Assembly (NCBI RefSeq): GCF_001426905.1
Contig: NZ_LMFQ01000006.1
Location: 44,987 to 108,986, forward strand
Length of the DNA stretch: 64,000 nt
Source: Caulobacter sp. Root1455
GTDB lineage: Bacteria > Pseudomonadota > Alphaproteobacteria > Caulobacterales > Caulobacteraceae
Direction of reading: 5' to 3'
Positions 43,646 through 54,787 of this stretch are shown here, one piece after another; position 1 is the stretch's first letter; every line of letters starts with the position of its first letter. The notes below the pieces were generated by a model. That model saw only the letters and a program-made list of their open reading frames with translations. It had not been told where the DNA came from and searched no databases. The position numbers were made by a program, and so were the translations under genes.

Positions 43646-45004
43646 TTAGCGCCCCTTGCCGCCGCGCAGCTTCGACTTCTTGATCAGACCCTCGTACTGG
43701 TGAGCCAGCAGGTGGGACTGGATCTGGGCGACCGTATCCATGGTCACGGTCACGACGATCAGGATCGAAGTGCCGCCCAGGGTGAACTTGGTCGGGCCCA
43801 TGCTGTTCATCAGCAGTTCCGGGAAGATGCAGACAGCGGTGATATAAGCCGCGCCGATCACGGTCAGGCGGGTCAGGACATAGTCCAGATACTCCGCCGT
43901 CCGCTTGCCCGGACGAATGCCCGGCATGAAGCCGCCGTACTTGCGCAGGTTCTCCGCGGTCTCGTCGGGATTGAACACGACCGAGGTGTAGAAGAACGAG
44001 AAGAAGATGATCAGGGCCGCGTAGAGCACCATGAACAGCGGCTGGCCGTGCTGCAGGGCGCCGACCGCGGTCGGCAGCCATTGCAGCCAGTTGGGCAGGT
44101 TGGCCGTGGCCAGGAAGCCCATGGCGGTCGTCGGCAGCAGCAGCAGGCTGGAGGCGAAGATCGGCGGGATGACGCCGGAAGTGTTCAGCTTCAGCGGAAT
44201 GAACGAGGTGTCGCCGCCGATCATCCGGTTGCCCTGCTGGCGCTTGGGATAGTGGACCAGCAGACGGCGCTGCGAGCGCTCGACGAAGACGATGAAGAAG
44301 ATCACCGCGATCGCCAGCACGCCCACGGCGAACAGGGCGAAGCCCGACATGGCGCCGGTCTGCACCTGGGTGAACATCTGCACCACGCCCAGCGGCAAGG
44401 CCGAGACGATGCCGGTGAAGATGATCAGGGATACGCCGTTGCCGACGCCGCGGCTGGTGATCTGCTCGCCCAGCCACATCAGGAACAGGGTGCCGCCCGT
44501 CAGGGCCACGACGGTCGAGGCGATGAAGAACGCCGGGGCGATGCCGCCCACCACCATGCCCGCCTGGCTTTGCAGGCCCACGGCGATCGAGAACGACTGA
44601 ATCACGGCCAGGATCACCGCCAGATAGCGGGTGTACTGGTTGAGGGTCTTGCGGCCGGCTTCGCCGCCTTCCTTCTTCAGCTTTTCCCACGGCGGATACA
44701 CCGAGCCCATCAGCTGCACGATGATCGAGGCGCTGATGTAGGGCATCACGTTCAGCGAGAACACGGCCATGCGCTGCACGGCGCCGCCCGAGAACATGTT
44801 GAACATGCCCAGGATGCCCTTCGACTGCTGCGAGAACGCGGCGGCGAAGGCTTCCGGATTGATCCCCGGGATCGGCACATAGGTGCCGAGCCGGTAGACG
44901 ATCAGGGCGATGAGCGTGAACCAGATGCGCTTGTGAAGTTCGGTGGCCTTCTGGAAGGACCCGAAGTTCATGTTGGCTGCGAGTTGTTCGGCGGCCGAGG
45001 CCAT
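43646..45004 (-). CDS. secY: Preprotein translocase subunit SecY
   Basis: 452 residues, ten TMs. The plug/TM2 region PGINPEAFAAAF and the C-terminal FPELLMNSMGPTKFTLGGTSILIVVTVTMD-type segments are typical. It forms the SecYEG channel for export and membrane insertion. A 281-bp structured spacer precedes it, unusual in a ribosomal operon. Confidence 0.97.
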   Translation of the reverse strand: MASAAEQLAANMNFGSFQKATELHKRIWFTLIALIVYRLGTYVPIPGINPEAFAAAFSQQSKGILGMFNMFSGGAVQRMAVFSLNVMPYISASIIVQLMGSVYPPWEKLKKEGGEAGRKTLNQYTRYLAVILAVIQSFSIAVGLQSQAGMVVGGIAPAFFIASTVVALTGGTLFLMWLGEQITSRGVGNGVSLIIFTGIVSALPLGVVQMFTQVQTGAMSGFALFAVGVLAIAVIFFIVFVERSQRRLLVHYPKRQQGNRMIGGDTSFIPLKLNTSGVIPPIFASSLLLLPTTAMGFLATANLPNWLQWLPTAVGALQHGQPLFMVLYAALIIFFSFFYTSVVFNPDETAENLRKYGGFMPGIRPGKRTAEYLDYVLTRLTVIGAAYITAVCIFPELLMNSMGPTKFTLGGTSILIVVTVTMDTVAQIQSHLLAHQYEGLIKKSKLRGGKGR

Positions 45005-45084
45005 TCAAATCCCCACGTCGAGAGCGCGCGCCGCGTCCGCGGTCAGGTCGCGCTCCAAGCATAAATCCGAGCTCTGGTCCGGTC

Positions 45085-45167
45085 GGCGATGAATCGCCGG
45101 GGCCGGGCAAAGCCCGAGTACGGAGCCGTACATAGGTGAGGCTCGCCGCGATGTCACGGCGAGCCTC
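45085..45167. repeat. Run of four short palindromes in the rplO-secY spacer
   Basis: In order: GGCGAT-GA-ATCGCC (45085-45098), CGGGC-AAA-GCCCG (45104-45116), GTACGG-AG-CCGTAC (45118-45131) and GAGGCTCGCCG-N8-CGGCGAGCCTC (45138-45167). All are perfect. The last two are close to terminator-like size but lack a T-run on the minus strand. Confidence 0.75.
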
Positions 45168-45174
45168 GTTATTC

Positions 45175-45277
45175 TGTCATCCCGATGGGAAACTGCGGGG
45201 GCGGCGGGGTGTCCCCTGCCCTCTCCGCGATCCCGGCGACGGCGCCCCAAAGCACGGGGCGCCGCTCCGGGATGACA
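45175..45277. repeat. Palindromic intergenic repeat, family B copy 2
   Basis: A 103-bp element with TGTCATCCCG at one end and CGGGATGACA at the other, the same ends as the element at 35060-35161. An inner perfect dyad GGCGCCCC-N7-GGGGCGCC lies at 45241-45263. It ends 8 bp from the rplO stop, inside the spc operon. Confidence 0.85.
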
Positions 45278-45285
45278 TTATGGTC

Positions 45286-45771
45286 TTAGGCTTCGGCTTG
45301 AACCTTGGCCTTCTTGGTCACGGTCACCGAACCGCCGGCCGCTTCCACGGCCTTGATGGCCGCTTCGGTCGCCGAATAGACGGTCAGCTTCAGGGCCGAC
45401 TTGATTTCGCCCTTGCCGAGCAGCTTCACGCCGTCCAGCTCGCGACGGATCACGCCGGCGGCGACCAGGGCGGCGGCGTCGAGCGACGCGCCGGCCTTGA
45501 ACTTGCCAGCGGCCACGGCCTGCTCCAGGCGCCACAGGTTCACTTCAGCGAACTCCAGGCGGAAGGGGTTGTTGAAGCCGCGCTTAGGCATACGCATGTG
45601 CAGCGGCATCTGGCCGCCTTCGAAGCCGGCGATGGCGACGCCCGAGCGCGCCTTCTGGCCCTTCACGCCGCGACCACCGGTCTTGCCCTTGCCCGAACCC
45701 GGGCCGCGGCCGATGCGCATGCGGCCCTTGGTCGAGCCGGGAGCCGGAGCCAGTTCATTAAGCTTGGTCAT
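45286..45771 (-). CDS. rplO: 50S ribosomal protein L15
   Basis: 161 residues. The Gly/Arg-rich N-terminus ([24 protein letters not shown]) and [18 protein letters not shown] are diagnostic. It is preceded by a terminator-like hairpin after rpmD and followed by the palindrome-rich spacer before secY. Confidence 0.97.
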   Translation of the reverse strand: MTKLNELAPAPGSTKGRMRIGRGPGSGKGKTGGRGVKGQKARSGVAIAGFEGGQMPLHMRMPKRGFNNPFRLEFAEVNLWRLEQAVAAGKFKAGASLDAAALVAAGVIRRELDGVKLLGKGEIKSALKLTVYSATEAAIKAVEAAGGSVTVTKKAKVQAEA

Positions 45772-45844
45772 GTGTGCCTCTCCTTGGAGATCTGCGCCTG
45801 GCCAGCGGCCAGACTCGGCTTTTGAAAACAAAGAAACTCAAACG

Positions 45845-45872
45845 AAAACCACCCCGGCTTTCACCGGGGTGG
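45845..45872 (-). terminator. Terminator-like hairpin between rpmD and rplO
   Basis: A perfect CCACCCCGG / CCGGGGTGG stem with a 6-nt loop (45849-45872) is followed on the minus strand by TTTTCGTTTG. It lies in a 125-bp gap in the middle of the spc operon. Confidence 0.75.
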
Positions 45873-45896
45873 CGATTTCGACGTCCCGTAGCAGAA

Positions 45897-46091
45897 CTAC
45901 TCGACGATTTCCAGCAGGTGCTGGACCTTGCGGATCATGCCGCGCACCGACGGGGTGTCTTCCAGCTCGGACTCGCGACCCAGCTTGTTGAGACCCAGAC
46001 CAGCGAGCGTGGCGCGCTGGGTGGCGTTGCGACGGATCGGGCTGCCGGTCTGGCGCACCTTCACGGTCTTGGTTTGCTTAGCGGTAGCCAT
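45897..46091 (-). CDS. rpmD: 50S ribosomal protein L30
   Basis: 64 residues: [27 protein letters not shown] is diagnostic of L30. It starts 3 nt after the rpsE stop. Confidence 0.96.
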   Translation of the reverse strand: MATAKQTKTVKVRQTGSPIRRNATQRATLAGLGLNKLGRESELEDTPSVRGMIRKVQHLLEIVE

Positions 46092-46094
46092 GTC

Positions 46095-46700
46095 TTAGCC
46101 CTCGATGGCGTCCGGAGCCGAGGCTCCGTCGGCGCGGCGGCCGAGAATGTCGCCGACCTTCTTGCCGCGCTTGGCGGCGATCTGGCGGGGCGACGATTGG
46201 ACCTTCAGGGCTTCGAACGTGGCGCGCACCATGTTGTACGGGTTCGAGGAACCCGTCGACTTGGCCACGACGTCCTGGACGCCCAGGGTTTCGAGAACCG
46301 CGCGCATCGGACCACCGGCGATGACGCCCGTGCCGGGAGGGGCAGCGCGCATCATGACCTTGCCAGCGCCCCAACGGCCGTAGCCGTCGTGGTGCAGGGT
46401 GCGCGACTCGCGGAGCGGGACGCGGACCATGGTCTTCTTGGCTTCTTCGGTCGCCTTGCGGATGGCTTCCGGCACTTCACGCGCCTTGCCATGACCGTAG
46501 CCGACGCGGCCCTTTTGGTCGCCGACGACCATCAGAGCAGCGAAGCTGAAGCGACGGCCGCCCTTAACGGTGGCGGCGACGCGGTTAATGTGGACGAGCT
46601 TTTCGACGATGTCGCTGTCGACCCGCTCTTCAGGGGCGTTGCGGTCGCGTCGGTCCCGGCGAGGACCGCCTTCACCGCGCTGTTGATCACCACGAGCCAT
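46095..46700 (-). CDS. rpsE: 30S ribosomal protein S5
   Basis: 201 residues, longer than the approximately 167 of E. coli because of an arginine-rich N-terminal extension (about 1-32). The core has [38 protein letters not shown] and the [10 protein letters not shown] box. It helps maintain decoding fidelity. Confidence 0.97.
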   Translation of the reverse strand: MARGDQQRGEGGPRRDRRDRNAPEERVDSDIVEKLVHINRVAATVKGGRRFSFAALMVVGDQKGRVGYGHGKAREVPEAIRKATEEAKKTMVRVPLRESRTLHHDGYGRWGAGKVMMRAAPPGTGVIAGGPMRAVLETLGVQDVVAKSTGSSNPYNMVRATFEALKVQSSPRQIAAKRGKKVGDILGRRADGASAPDAIEG

Positions 46701-46710
46701 GATGTTTCCC

Positions 46711-47067
46711 TTAGAAGTTCAGGCCGGCTTCGCGCGCGGCGTCGGCCAGGGCTTTCACCCGTCCGTGGAAGATGTAGCCGCCACGATCGAAGACGACGTC
46801 CTTGACGCCCTTTTCGATGGCGCGTTCGGCGACGAGCTTGCCGACCAGAGCGGCCGCGTCCTTGTCCGCGCCCTTGGCCGAACCTTCACCCTCGAGGGTG
46901 GAGGCCGAAGCCAGGGTCACGCCGCGTTCATCATCGATGACCTGGGCGTAGATGTTCTTGGACGAACGGAAGACCGACAGACGCGGACGACCGTTGGACA
47001 GGGCCTTGAGGCGGGTGCGGGTGCGTTGGGCACGACGCACGGCGGATTCGCGAGGTGAGAGCGCCAT
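46711..47067 (-). CDS. rplR: 50S ribosomal protein L18
   Basis: 118 residues. [20 protein letters not shown] and the final [24 protein letters not shown] are diagnostic. It binds 5S rRNA with L5. Confidence 0.97.
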   Translation of the reverse strand: MALSPRESAVRRAQRTRTRLKALSNGRPRLSVFRSSKNIYAQVIDDERGVTLASASTLEGEGSAKGADKDAAALVGKLVAERAIEKGVKDVVFDRGGYIFHGRVKALADAAREAGLNF

Positions 47068-47070
47068 GGC

Positions 47071-47604
47071 TTACTTCTTCTTGCCTTCCTTGCGGCGAAC
47101 CTTCTCGCCAGCATAACGCACGCCCTTGCCCTTGTAGGGCTCCGGCGGACGAATGCGGCGGATTTTCGCGGCAATCTCGCCAACCGCCTGCTTATCAGCG
47201 CCGGCGATCTTGATTTCGGTCTGCTTGGGCACCGCGAAGGTGACGCCGGCCGGAGCCTCGACGTCCACGTCGTGGGAGAAACCGAGCTGGATGGAGAGCG
47301 CGGAGCCCTTCATCGCGGCGCGGTAACCGACGCCCACCAGCTCGAGGGTTTCCTCGAAGCCCGTGGTGACGCCTTGCACCATGTTGGCGACCAGCGTGCG
47401 GGACAGACCCCACATCGACTTGGCGCGCTTGCTTTCATCGCGCGCCGCCAGCAGGAGGTCGGAACCTTCCTGCGAAACGGCGATCTCTTCGGCGATGGTC
47501 CAGGCGAGTTGCCCCTTGGGGCCCTTCACCGTGACCGTCTGCCCGTCGATCGTGACTTGCACGTTCGAGGGGATCGCGACGGCCTTCTTACCGATACGTG
47601 ACAT
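47071..47604 (-). CDS. rplF: 50S ribosomal protein L6
   Basis: 177 residues from ATG 47604: [20 protein letters not shown] at the start and [20 protein letters not shown] near the end. It lies 3 nt upstream of rplR. Confidence 0.97.
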   Translation of the reverse strand: MSRIGKKAVAIPSNVQVTIDGQTVTVKGPKGQLAWTIAEEIAVSQEGSDLLLAARDESKRAKSMWGLSRTLVANMVQGVTTGFEETLELVGVGYRAAMKGSALSIQLGFSHDVDVEAPAGVTFAVPKQTEIKIAGADKQAVGEIAAKIRRIRPPEPYKGKGVRYAGEKVRRKEGKKK

Positions 47605-47623
47605 GCTCTGTTCCCTCCCGCGC

Positions 47624-48022
47624 CTAGTAGACGCGGCAGAGGACTTCGCCACCGACGTTAGCGTCGCGTGCGGCGGAGTCCGACATGACGCCCTTCGGCG
47701 TCGAAAGGATCGAGATGCCCAGGCCGTTCTTGATCGGCTTCAGGTCCTTGATCGACGAATAGACGCGACGGCCAGGCTTGGACACGCGGCTGATCTCGGC
47801 GATCACGGGCTCACCGTCAAAATACTTGAGCTCGATCTCGAATTCGGGGAACGCACCGGGCTTCTCGACCAGCGAGTAGCCGCGGATGTAGCCTTCGTCG
47901 GCCAGCACGTCCAGGACGCGGGCGCGCAGCTTGGAAGCCGGCGTCGCGACCTTGGCGCGCTTGCGCGTGGCGGCGTTCTTGATGCGAGCGATCATATCGC
48001 TCAGGGGATCGTTCATCGACAT
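47624..48022 (-). CDS. rpsH: 30S ribosomal protein S8
   Basis: 132 residues from ATG 48022 (GAGGA upstream). [14 protein letters not shown] and the C-terminal [15 protein letters not shown]...GGEVLCRVY are diagnostic. In E. coli S8 represses the spc operon; whether this holds here is unknown. Confidence 0.97.
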   Translation of the reverse strand: MSMNDPLSDMIARIKNAATRKRAKVATPASKLRARVLDVLADEGYIRGYSLVEKPGAFPEFEIELKYFDGEPVIAEISRVSKPGRRVYSSIKDLKPIKNGLGISILSTPKGVMSDSAARDANVGGEVLCRVY

Positions 48023-48032
48023 CTGATCGTCC

Positions 48033-48338
48033 TCACCAGCTCGACTTGACGAGGCCGGGGATCTGCCCTTGCGAACCCAGTTCGCGCAGAGCAATCCGGC
48101 TCATCTTCAGCTTGCGATAGTAGGCGCGCGGGCGGCCGGTCACTTCGCAACGGTTGCGAATGCGAACGGCCGACGAGCTGCGCGGAAGCTTCGCGAGCTT
48201 CAGGCGGGCTTCGAAGCGTTCTTCCAGCGGCAGGCTTTCGTCGTTGGCGATAGCCTTCAGCGCGGCGCGCTTGTCGGCGTATTGCTTGACGAGGGCCTTG
48301 ACCGCGAGATTACGGTTAACGGCGCTTTTCTTGGCCAT
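48033..48338 (-). CDS. rpsN: 30S ribosomal protein S14 (zinc-independent)
   Basis: 101 residues, the long form without the CxxC zinc pairs. [21 protein letters not shown] and the terminal GLVKSSW are diagnostic. Confidence 0.97.
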   Translation of the reverse strand: MAKKSAVNRNLAVKALVKQYADKRAALKAIANDESLPLEERFEARLKLAKLPRSSSAVRIRNRCEVTGRPRAYYRKLKMSRIALRELGSQGQIPGLVKSSW

Positions 48339-48359
48339 GGTGTGTTTCCCTGCCCGCTC

Positions 48360-48917
48360 TTAATTGTTGAACGGGAACTGGAATTCCTTCAGGAGAGCCT
48401 TGGCTTCCTGATCGGTCTTCGCAGTGGTGCAGACGATGATGTCCATGCCCCAGATCTGTTCGATCTGGTCATAGTTGATTTCCGGGAACACCAGGTGCTC
48501 CTTCAGGCCCATGGCGTAGTTGCCACGGCCGTCGAAGCTCTTGCCGTTCAGGCCGCGGAAGTCCTTCACGCGCGGCAGCGCGATCGTGACCAGGCGGTCG
48601 AGGAATTCGTACATCCGGTCCTTGCGGAGGGTCACCTTGCCGCCGACCACCATGCCTTCGCGCAGCTTGAAGCCGGCGATCGACTTGCGGGCCTTCGTGG
48701 CGACCGGCTTCTGGCCGGCGATAGCCATCAGATCCTTCAGCGCGGTCTGGGCCTTCTTGGAGTCGGCCACAGCTTCGCCGATGCCCATGTTCAGGACGAT
48801 CTTGTCCAGCTTGGGGATCTGCATTTCGTTCGTGTAGCCGAACTGTTCCTTCATCGCGGCGCGGATGCGCGCGCGATATTCGGACTTCAGTCGCGGCTCG
48901 TAAGCTTGATCAACCAT
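48360..48917 (-). CDS. rplE: 50S ribosomal protein L5
   Basis: 185 residues. [22 protein letters not shown] and [20 protein letters not shown] are diagnostic; it contacts 5S rRNA and the P-site tRNA. It overlaps the rplX 3' end by 8 nt. Confidence 0.97.
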   Translation of the reverse strand: MVDQAYEPRLKSEYRARIRAAMKEQFGYTNEMQIPKLDKIVLNMGIGEAVADSKKAQTALKDLMAIAGQKPVATKARKSIAGFKLREGMVVGGKVTLRKDRMYEFLDRLVTIALPRVKDFRGLNGKSFDGRGNYAMGLKEHLVFPEINYDQIEQIWGMDIIVCTTAKTDQEAKALLKEFQFPFNN

Positions 48918-49224
48918 TGATCACCTCGCCCGTCGTCTTGGCGACGCGCACCTTCTTGTCGCCTTCGATCTTGAAGCCGACGCGGGTGGCCTTGCCGTTG
49001 GAATCGACCAGCGCGACGTTCGAGACGTGCAGGGTCGCTTCCTTGCTCTTGATGCCGCCTTGCGGATCGGCTTGCGTGGCCTTGGTGTGGCGTTGAACCA
49101 GGTTCACGCCTTGCACCAGGACGCGGTTCTCCTTGGGGAGAACCTGGGTCACAGCGCCTTGCTTGCCCTTGTCCTTGCCGGCCAGGACGACAACGCGGTC
49201 GCCCTTCTTAATCTTGGCAGCCAT
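48910..49224 (-). CDS. rplX: 50S ribosomal protein L24
   Basis: 104 residues with a KOW motif near the N-terminus ([19 protein letters not shown]). It is an early assembly initiator of the 50S. Start and preceding stop share one base (TAATG). Confidence 0.97.
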   Translation of the reverse strand: MAAKIKKGDRVVVLAGKDKGKQGAVTQVLPKENRVLVQGVNLVQRHTKATQADPQGGIKSKEATLHVSNVALVDSNGKATRVGFKIEGDKKVRVAKTTGEVING

Positions 49225-49592
49225 TACAGCACCTCGGGGGCGAGGGAGATGATCTTCATGTGGTTCTTGGCGCGCAGTTCACGAGGAACCGGGCCGAAGA
49301 TCCGCGTGCCGACCGGCTCGCTCTGCTTGTTGACGATGACCGCGGCGTTCTTGTCGAAACGGATCAGCGACCCGTCCTTACGCTTCATGCCTTGGTTCAC
49401 GCGAACGACGACGGCGCGAAGCACGTCACCCTTCTTCACGCGGCCGCGCGGAATGGCTTCCTTCACGGACACGACGATCACGTCACCGACGCTGGCGTAG
49501 CGACGACCCGCGCCACCCAGCACCTTGATGCACATGACCCGGCGAGCGCCGGAGTTGTCGGCGACTTCCAGGTTAGTTTGCATCTGGATCAT
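49224..49592 (-). CDS. rplN: 50S ribosomal protein L14
   Basis: 122 residues. [19 protein letters not shown] and the [11 protein letters not shown] region are diagnostic. It is the first gene of the conventional spc operon; only 17 nt separate it from rpsQ, so read-through from the S10 promoter is expected. Confidence 0.97.
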   Translation of the reverse strand: MIQMQTNLEVADNSGARRVMCIKVLGGAGRRYASVGDVIVVSVKEAIPRGRVKKGDVLRAVVVRVNQGMKRKDGSLIRFDKNAAVIVNKQSEPVGTRIFGPVPRELRAKNHMKIISLAPEVL

Positions 49593-49609
49593 GGTTCAAA
49601 CCTTCCAGA

Positions 49610-49849
49610 TTAAGCAGAAGCCTTGGGAAGGACTTCCCAGGTCTTCAGCTTGGACTTCGGAGCGCACTCGATGATACGGGCAACTTCGCCCGCCTTGTAC
49701 GCATTGCTCTCATCGTGCGCGTGGTACTTCTTGGACCGACGCACGATCTTCTTCAGCAGCGGGTGAACGATGGTCCGTTCAACCTTAACCACTACGGTCT
49801 TGTCGCCCTTATCGGAGACGACAACCCCTTCGAGGATACGCTTGGGCAT
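49610..49849 (-). CDS. rpsQ: 30S ribosomal protein S17
   Basis: 79 residues, an OB-fold protein: [21 protein letters not shown] and [22 protein letters not shown] 49849 has GGAGAA upstream. Confidence 0.97.
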   Translation of the reverse strand: MPKRILEGVVVSDKGDKTVVVKVERTIVHPLLKKIVRRSKKYHAHDESNAYKAGEVARIIECAPKSKLKTWEVLPKASA

Positions 49850-49859
49850 ATCGTTCTCC

Positions 49860-50054
49860 TTAAGCCGCGGCCTTGGCGCGCAGCACGGTCTTGATGCGGG
49901 CGATTTCCTTGCGGATCTCGCCAACGCGGTGGGTCTTTTCCACCTGACCGGTCGCCGCCTGGAAGCGCAGGTTGAACTGCTCTTTTTTCAGGTTGAGCAG
50001 CTGCTCGGCGAGTTGGTCGGGAGTCATGCCCCGGATGTCTTGGATCTTGGTCAT
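49860..50054 (-). CDS. rpmC: 50S ribosomal protein L29
   Basis: 64 residues, mostly two helices: [23 protein letters not shown] and the [10 protein letters not shown] end. It sits near the exit tunnel. It overlaps rplP by 4 nt. Confidence 0.96.
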   Translation of the reverse strand: MTKIQDIRGMTPDQLAEQLLNLKKEQFNLRFQAATGQVEKTHRVGEIRKEIARIKTVLRAKAAA

Positions 50055-50491
50055 GCCGCTTCGGCCTCCAGAGCCGCACCGGCGTCGATGCGGGTGACGA
50101 CGCGGGTACGGATCGGCAGCTTGGCAGCGCCGAGACGCAGGGCTTCGCGCGCGATATCGTCCGGCACGCCGTCGATTTCGAACATGATGCGGCCCGGAGC
50201 CACGCGAGCGGCCCAGTGGTCCACGGCGCCCTTGCCCTTACCCATCCGGACTTCAGCCGGCTTGCCGGTGACCGGCACGTCCGGGAAGATACGGATCCAG
50301 ACGCGGCCTTGACGCTTCATCTGGCGGGTGATGGCGCGACGAGCAGCTTCGATCTGACGAGCCGTGATGCGCTCCGGCTCGACGGCCTTCAGGCCGTACG
50401 AACCGAAGTTCAGCAGGGTGCCGCCCTTCGAGGTGCCGTGGATACGGCCCTTGAACTGCTTGCGATACTTGGTTTTTTTCGGTGACAGCAT
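50051..50491 (-). CDS. rplP: 50S ribosomal protein L16
   Basis: 146 residues, about ten longer than E. coli L16, with an Ala/Glu tail. [38 protein letters not shown] and [14 protein letters not shown] are diagnostic. Confidence 0.97.
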   Translation of the reverse strand: MLSPKKTKYRKQFKGRIHGTSKGGTLLNFGSYGLKAVEPERITARQIEAARRAITRQMKRQGRVWIRIFPDVPVTGKPAEVRMGKGKGAVDHWAARVAPGRIMFEIDGVPDDIAREALRLGAAKLPIRTRVVTRIDAGAALEAEAA

Positions 50492-50503
50492 AGCGCTCTA
50501 TCC

Positions 50504-51253
50504 TTAGCCCCGATCGCGACGGCCGCGGTCGCCCCGGTCGGGACGATCGCCGCGCTCGCGCCCACCACCTTCGCCGGCCGGGCCGGACTCAGTGGCGAGA
50601 CGCTTGTCGAGCGCCATCGGGTCATGCTCCAGCACTTCGCCTTTGAAGATCCAGGTCTTCACGCCGATGATGCCGTAGGTGGTCTTGGCTTCCGCGAAAC
50701 CGTAGTCGATGTCGGCGCGCAGGGTGTGGAGCGGCACGCGACCTTCGCGATACCATTCCATACGCGCGATTTCCGCGCCGCCGAGGCGGCCCGACACGTT
50801 GATGCGGATGCCCTTGGCGCCGAGACGGACGGCCGATTGGATCGACCGCTTCATGGCGCGACGGAAAGCGATACGACGCTCGAGCTGCTGGGCGATGGAC
50901 TCGGCCACCAGCTGCGCATCGGTTTCGGGCTTACGGATTTCGACGATGTTCAGGTGAACTTCGCCTTCCGTCATCACCGACAGGTCCTTGCGGAGCTTGT
51001 CGATGTCAGCGCCCTTCTTACCGATGATGACGCCCGGACGGGCGGCATAGATCGTGACGCGGCACTTCTTGTGCGGACGCTCGATGATGATGCGCGAGAC
51101 GCCGGCTTGATACAGGCGCTTCTTGAGCATCGCACGGACCGCGAGGTCTTGGTGCAGGAGCTTGCCGTACTGTTCGCCGTCGGCGAACCAACGGCTGTCC
51201 CAGGTACGGTTTACGCCGAGCCGCAGCCCGACCGGATTGACTTTCTGACCCAT
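50504..51253 (-). CDS. rpsC: 30S ribosomal protein S3
   Basis: 249 residues: [13 protein letters not shown], a KH domain (about 39-107, [11 protein letters not shown]) and the S3 C-domain ([23 protein letters not shown]). A tail of about 20 Arg/Asp/Gly residues extends beyond the E. coli length. Its start shares one base with the rplV stop. Confidence 0.97.
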   Translation of the reverse strand: MGQKVNPVGLRLGVNRTWDSRWFADGEQYGKLLHQDLAVRAMLKKRLYQAGVSRIIIERPHKKCRVTIYAARPGVIIGKKGADIDKLRKDLSVMTEGEVHLNIVEIRKPETDAQLVAESIAQQLERRIAFRRAMKRSIQSAVRLGAKGIRINVSGRLGGAEIARMEWYREGRVPLHTLRADIDYGFAEAKTTYGIIGVKTWIFKGEVLEHDPMALDKRLATESGPAGEGGGRERGDRPDRGDRGRRDRG

Positions 51254-51633
51254 CAGGCGGCCTCACCCAGTTCGCGGACCACGATGGTGATCTCGGAGAA
51301 CGGCTTTTCAACGCGCGTGGCCCGACCGCGAGCACGCGGCGAGAAGCGCTTCATCACCAGGTTCTTGCCCACATAGGCCTCGGCGACGACCAGCGAGTCG
51401 ATGTCGAGGTTGTGGTTGTTTTCGGCGTTGGAGATCGCCGAATACAGCGCCTTGCGGACGTCCTGAGCGATACGCTTGTGGCTGAATTCGAGCTCGTTCA
51501 GAGCGCGCTGGACGTTCAGGCCACGGATGGACTGAGCGACCAGGTTCAGCTTGCGGGCGCTGGTGCGCAAGGTGCGAACCTTGCACATCGCTTCGTTGGC
51601 CGGCAGGCGGCGAGGTTGTTTAGCTTGGCTCAT
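51253..51633 (-). CDS. rplV: 50S ribosomal protein L22
   Basis: 126 residues. [16 protein letters not shown] and the beta-hairpin end [23 protein letters not shown] are diagnostic; the hairpin lines the exit tunnel. Confidence 0.97.
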   Translation of the reverse strand: MSQAKQPRRLPANEAMCKVRTLRTSARKLNLVAQSIRGLNVQRALNELEFSHKRIAQDVRKALYSAISNAENNHNLDIDSLVVAEAYVGKNLVMKRFSPRARGRATRVEKPFSEITIVVRELGEAA

Positions 51634-51636
51634 GGC

Positions 51637-51915
51637 CTACTTCCTCTTCGCCTTCTTGTCGGCGGCGTGGCCGGGGAAGTTGCGGGTGGGAGCGAACTCA
51701 CCGAACTTCATGCCGACCATGTCTTCCGACACGGAGACGGGAACGTGCTTTTGACCGTTGTGCACGCCGAACACCAGGCCGACGAACTGCGGCATGATGG
51801 TCGAGCGGCGCGACCAGGTCTTGATGACGTCCTTGCGGCCCGACGCGAGAGCGGCGTCGGCCTTCTTCAGGAGGTACCCGTCGACGAACGGGCCTTTCCA
51901 GACGGAGCGGGTCAT
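51637..51915 (-). CDS. rpsS: 30S ribosomal protein S19
   Basis: 92 residues. [19 protein letters not shown] and [22 protein letters not shown] are diagnostic. Confidence 0.97.
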   Translation of the reverse strand: MTRSVWKGPFVDGYLLKKADAALASGRKDVIKTWSRRSTIMPQFVGLVFGVHNGQKHVPVSVSEDMVGMKFGEFAPTRNFPGHAADKKAKRK

Positions 51916-51918
51916 GGC

Positions 51919-52755
51919 TTAGCGGCCCTTTTTCGCTTTGTGGCGCGAACGGATGATGAACTTATCCGTGGCCTTGTTGACGCGGGTCTTGGCGCCCTTG
52001 GTCGGCTTGCCAGCCGGGGTCACCGGGTGACGGCCGCCCGAGGTGCGGCCTTCACCACCGCCGTGGGGGTGGTCGACCGGGTTCATGGCGACGCCGCGGA
52101 CGTGAGGACGACGGCCCATGTGACGAACGCGCCCGGCCTTGCCGAGGTTTTCGTTCATGTGGTCCGGGTTCGACACGGCGCCGACGGTGGCCAGGCAGGT
52201 GTCGAGCACCATGCGCAGCTCGCCCGAGTTCAGGCGGATCTGAGCATAACCGGCGTCACGACCGACCAGCTGGGCGTAGGCGCCGGCCGAACGGGCGATC
52301 TGGCCGCCCTTGGCGGGCTTCAGCTCGACGTTGTGGATGATCGTGCCGATCGGCATGGTCCGCAGCGGCGAGGTGTTGCCCGGCTTCACGTCGACCTTGT
52401 CGGCGGTGACGACTTCGTCGCCGGCCTTCAGGCGTTGCGGGGCCAGGATGTAGGACAGCTCGCCGTCCTGATACTTGATCAGGGCGATGAAGGCGGTGCG
52501 GTTCGGATCGTACTCGAGACGAACGACCGTGGCCGTGCCTTGCTTACGACGCTTAAAGTCGACCAGACGGTACAGGCGCTTGGCGCCGCCGCCGCGGAAA
52601 CGAACCGCGATGCGGCCATTGCCGCCGCGACCGCCCGACTTGGTCAGACCTTCGACCAGCTTCTTTTCCGGGCGGCCCTTGTGGAGCTCGCTGCGGTCGA
52701 TCAGCACCAGGCCGCGCTGGCCGGGGCTGGTCGGGTTAAAGTGCTTCAAGGCCAT
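51919..52755 (-). CDS. rplB: 50S ribosomal protein L2
   Basis: 278 residues. [33 protein letters not shown] and the peptidyl-transferase-proximal [16 protein letters not shown] are diagnostic. Confidence 0.98.
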   Translation of the reverse strand: MALKHFNPTSPGQRGLVLIDRSELHKGRPEKKLVEGLTKSGGRGGNGRIAVRFRGGGAKRLYRLVDFKRRKQGTATVVRLEYDPNRTAFIALIKYQDGELSYILAPQRLKAGDEVVTADKVDVKPGNTSPLRTMPIGTIIHNVELKPAKGGQIARSAGAYAQLVGRDAGYAQIRLNSGELRMVLDTCLATVGAVSNPDHMNENLGKAGRVRHMGRRPHVRGVAMNPVDHPHGGGEGRTSGGRHPVTPAGKPTKGAKTRVNKATDKFIIRSRHKAKKGR

Positions 52756-52759
52756 CTGA

Positions 52760-53056
52760 TTAGAGCCCCGTCGTGATGTCGATCGACTGGCCTTCGGCCA
52801 GGGTCACGATGGCTTTTTTGACATCGGAACGGCGTCCGATGATGCCACGGAAGCGCTTGGTCTTGCCCTTGGTGACCAGGGTGTTGACCTTGGTGACCTT
52901 GACCTTGAACAGCTCTTCGACAGCGGCGGCGATTTCGTCCTTCGACGCATCGGCGGACACGCGGAAGACAACCTTGTTCTGCTCGCTGAGCAGGGTGGCC
53001 TTCTCGGTGATCACCGGCGACAGGATCGTGTCGTAGTGGCGGGCGGTTGCGGCCAT
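52760..53056 (-). CDS. rplW: 50S ribosomal protein L23
   Basis: 98 residues. [26 protein letters not shown] is diagnostic; L23 is the docking site of trigger factor and SRP. It shares one base with the rplD stop. Confidence 0.97.
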   Translation of the reverse strand: MAATARHYDTILSPVITEKATLLSEQNKVVFRVSADASKDEIAAAVEELFKVKVTKVNTLVTKGKTKRFRGIIGRRSDVKKAIVTLAEGQSIDITTGL

Positions 53057-53694
53057 CAGGCGGCTTCCTTCTCAGCGAAACGGGCCGAGATCGCCTCGAT
53101 CGCGTCCTTGGTCAGGACGAGCGTTTGGCGACGCAGCACGTCATAGACGTTCAGGCCGGCGTTCGGCAGCACGTCGATGTTCGGAATGTTGCGGGCGGCG
53201 AGCTTGAAGTTGCCGTCCACTTCCGGACCCGCGATGACCAGCGCGTTCTTCAGGCCGATCTTGTCGAAGTTGGCGCGCAGGGCGGCCGTCTTCGGGTCGG
53301 TCAGAACGGCGGTGTCCAGCACGATGATCGAGCCGGACTTGGCCTTCGAGGACAGAGCGTGGCGCAGAGCCATGGCGCGGATCTTCTTGGGAAGATCGAA
53401 CGCGTGGCTGCGGACGACAGGGCCGTGAGCCTTGGCGCCGCCGACGAACTGAGCCGCACGGCGCGAACCGTGACGAGCCGAGCCGGTGCCCTTTTGCTTG
53501 TACATCTTCTTGCCCGTACGAGAGACCTCGTTGCGGACCTGAATCTTGTGGTTCCCGGAGCGGCGCTTGGCCAGCTGCCAGGTGACGACGCGCTGCAGGA
53601 TGTCGCCGCGGATGTCGGCGATGCCAAAGATGGCGTCGTCGAGATCAACGGAGCCGGCCTTGCCGCCGTCCAGTTTGATGACGTCGAGTTTCAT
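53056..53694 (-). CDS. rplD: 50S ribosomal protein L4
   Basis: 212 residues. The extended loop [24 protein letters not shown] and the globular part around IVLDTAVL are typical. In E. coli L4 represses the S10 operon through its leader; the structured leader at 54788-55003 makes a similar loop conceivable here. It shares one base with the rplC stop. Confidence 0.97.
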   Translation of the reverse strand: MKLDVIKLDGGKAGSVDLDDAIFGIADIRGDILQRVVTWQLAKRRSGNHKIQVRNEVSRTGKKMYKQKGTGSARHGSRRAAQFVGGAKAHGPVVRSHAFDLPKKIRAMALRHALSSKAKSGSIIVLDTAVLTDPKTAALRANFDKIGLKNALVIAGPEVDGNFKLAARNIPNIDVLPNAGLNVYDVLRRQTLVLTKDAIEAISARFAEKEAA

Positions 53695-54464
53695 TAGCCT
53701 TCGCCCTCTTCGGTCGTCGCCGCGGGGGCTTCCTCAGCGGGGGTTTCAGCGGCGGCGGCGGCCGGAGCCTCGCCAGCCTTGCGGAAGGCGCCCGGACGCG
53801 GCAGGTCGGCCGGAGCGGCCTTCTTGATCGCGTCGCGAACCTTGACGTACGAGCCTTCCGAGCCGGGGACGGCGCCCTTGACCAGGATCAGGCCGCGCTC
53901 CACGTCCACTTTCCAAACGGTGACGTTCAGGGTGGTGACGGTTTCCTGACCCAGGTGACCGGCCATCTTCTTGCCCGGGAACGTACGGCCCGGATCTTGG
54001 CGGTTACCCGTCGAGCCGTGCGAACGGTGCGAGACCGAGACGCCGTGGGTGGCGCGCAGACCGGAGAAGTTCCAGCGCTTCATGGCGCCGGCAAAACCCT
54101 TGCCGACGGTGATGCCTTGGATGTCCACCTTCTGGCCGGGAACGTAGTGGTCGGCGGTGAATTCCGCGCCCACTTCGATCAGGGCGGCCTCTTCGACGCG
54201 GAATTCGGCGACGATCCGCTTGGGCTCGACCGAGTTCTTGGCGAAGTGACCGCGCATGGCGTTCGGGGTGTTCTTCGGCTTCTTGGCGCCGGCGCCGAGC
54301 TGGAGGGCGGTGTAGCCATCCTTCTCAACGGTGCGCTGAGCCGTGACCTGGCAACCATCCAGCGACAGGACGGTGACCGGGACATGCTGTCCGGTTTCAT
54401 CGAAGAAGCGGGTCATGCCCAGCTTCTTGGCGATCACGCCAGTACGATTAGCGGGGAGAGTCAT
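53694..54464 (-). CDS. rplC: 50S ribosomal protein L3
   Basis: 256 residues against about 209 in E. coli. The core has [30 protein letters not shown] and the [17 protein letters not shown] segment, with the conserved Gln that is methylated in E. coli. The extra length is a C-terminal Ala/Pro/Glu-rich tail after about residue 222, disordered and typical of alphaproteobacteria. Confidence 0.97.
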   Translation of the reverse strand: MTLPANRTGVIAKKLGMTRFFDETGQHVPVTVLSLDGCQVTAQRTVEKDGYTALQLGAGAKKPKNTPNAMRGHFAKNSVEPKRIVAEFRVEEAALIEVGAEFTADHYVPGQKVDIQGITVGKGFAGAMKRWNFSGLRATHGVSVSHRSHGSTGNRQDPGRTFPGKKMAGHLGQETVTTLNVTVWKVDVERGLILVKGAVPGSEGSYVKVRDAIKKAAPADLPRPGAFRKAGEAPAAAAAETPAEEAPAATTEEGEG

Positions 54465-54478
54465 CTGTTCGGCCCTCC

Positions 54479-54787
<309 letters not shown>

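Noticed and set aside
45005..45250. A small open frame (-) in the rplO-secY spacer
   Set aside because: It runs through the palindromes and repeat, has no ribosome-binding site and no recognisable protein features.
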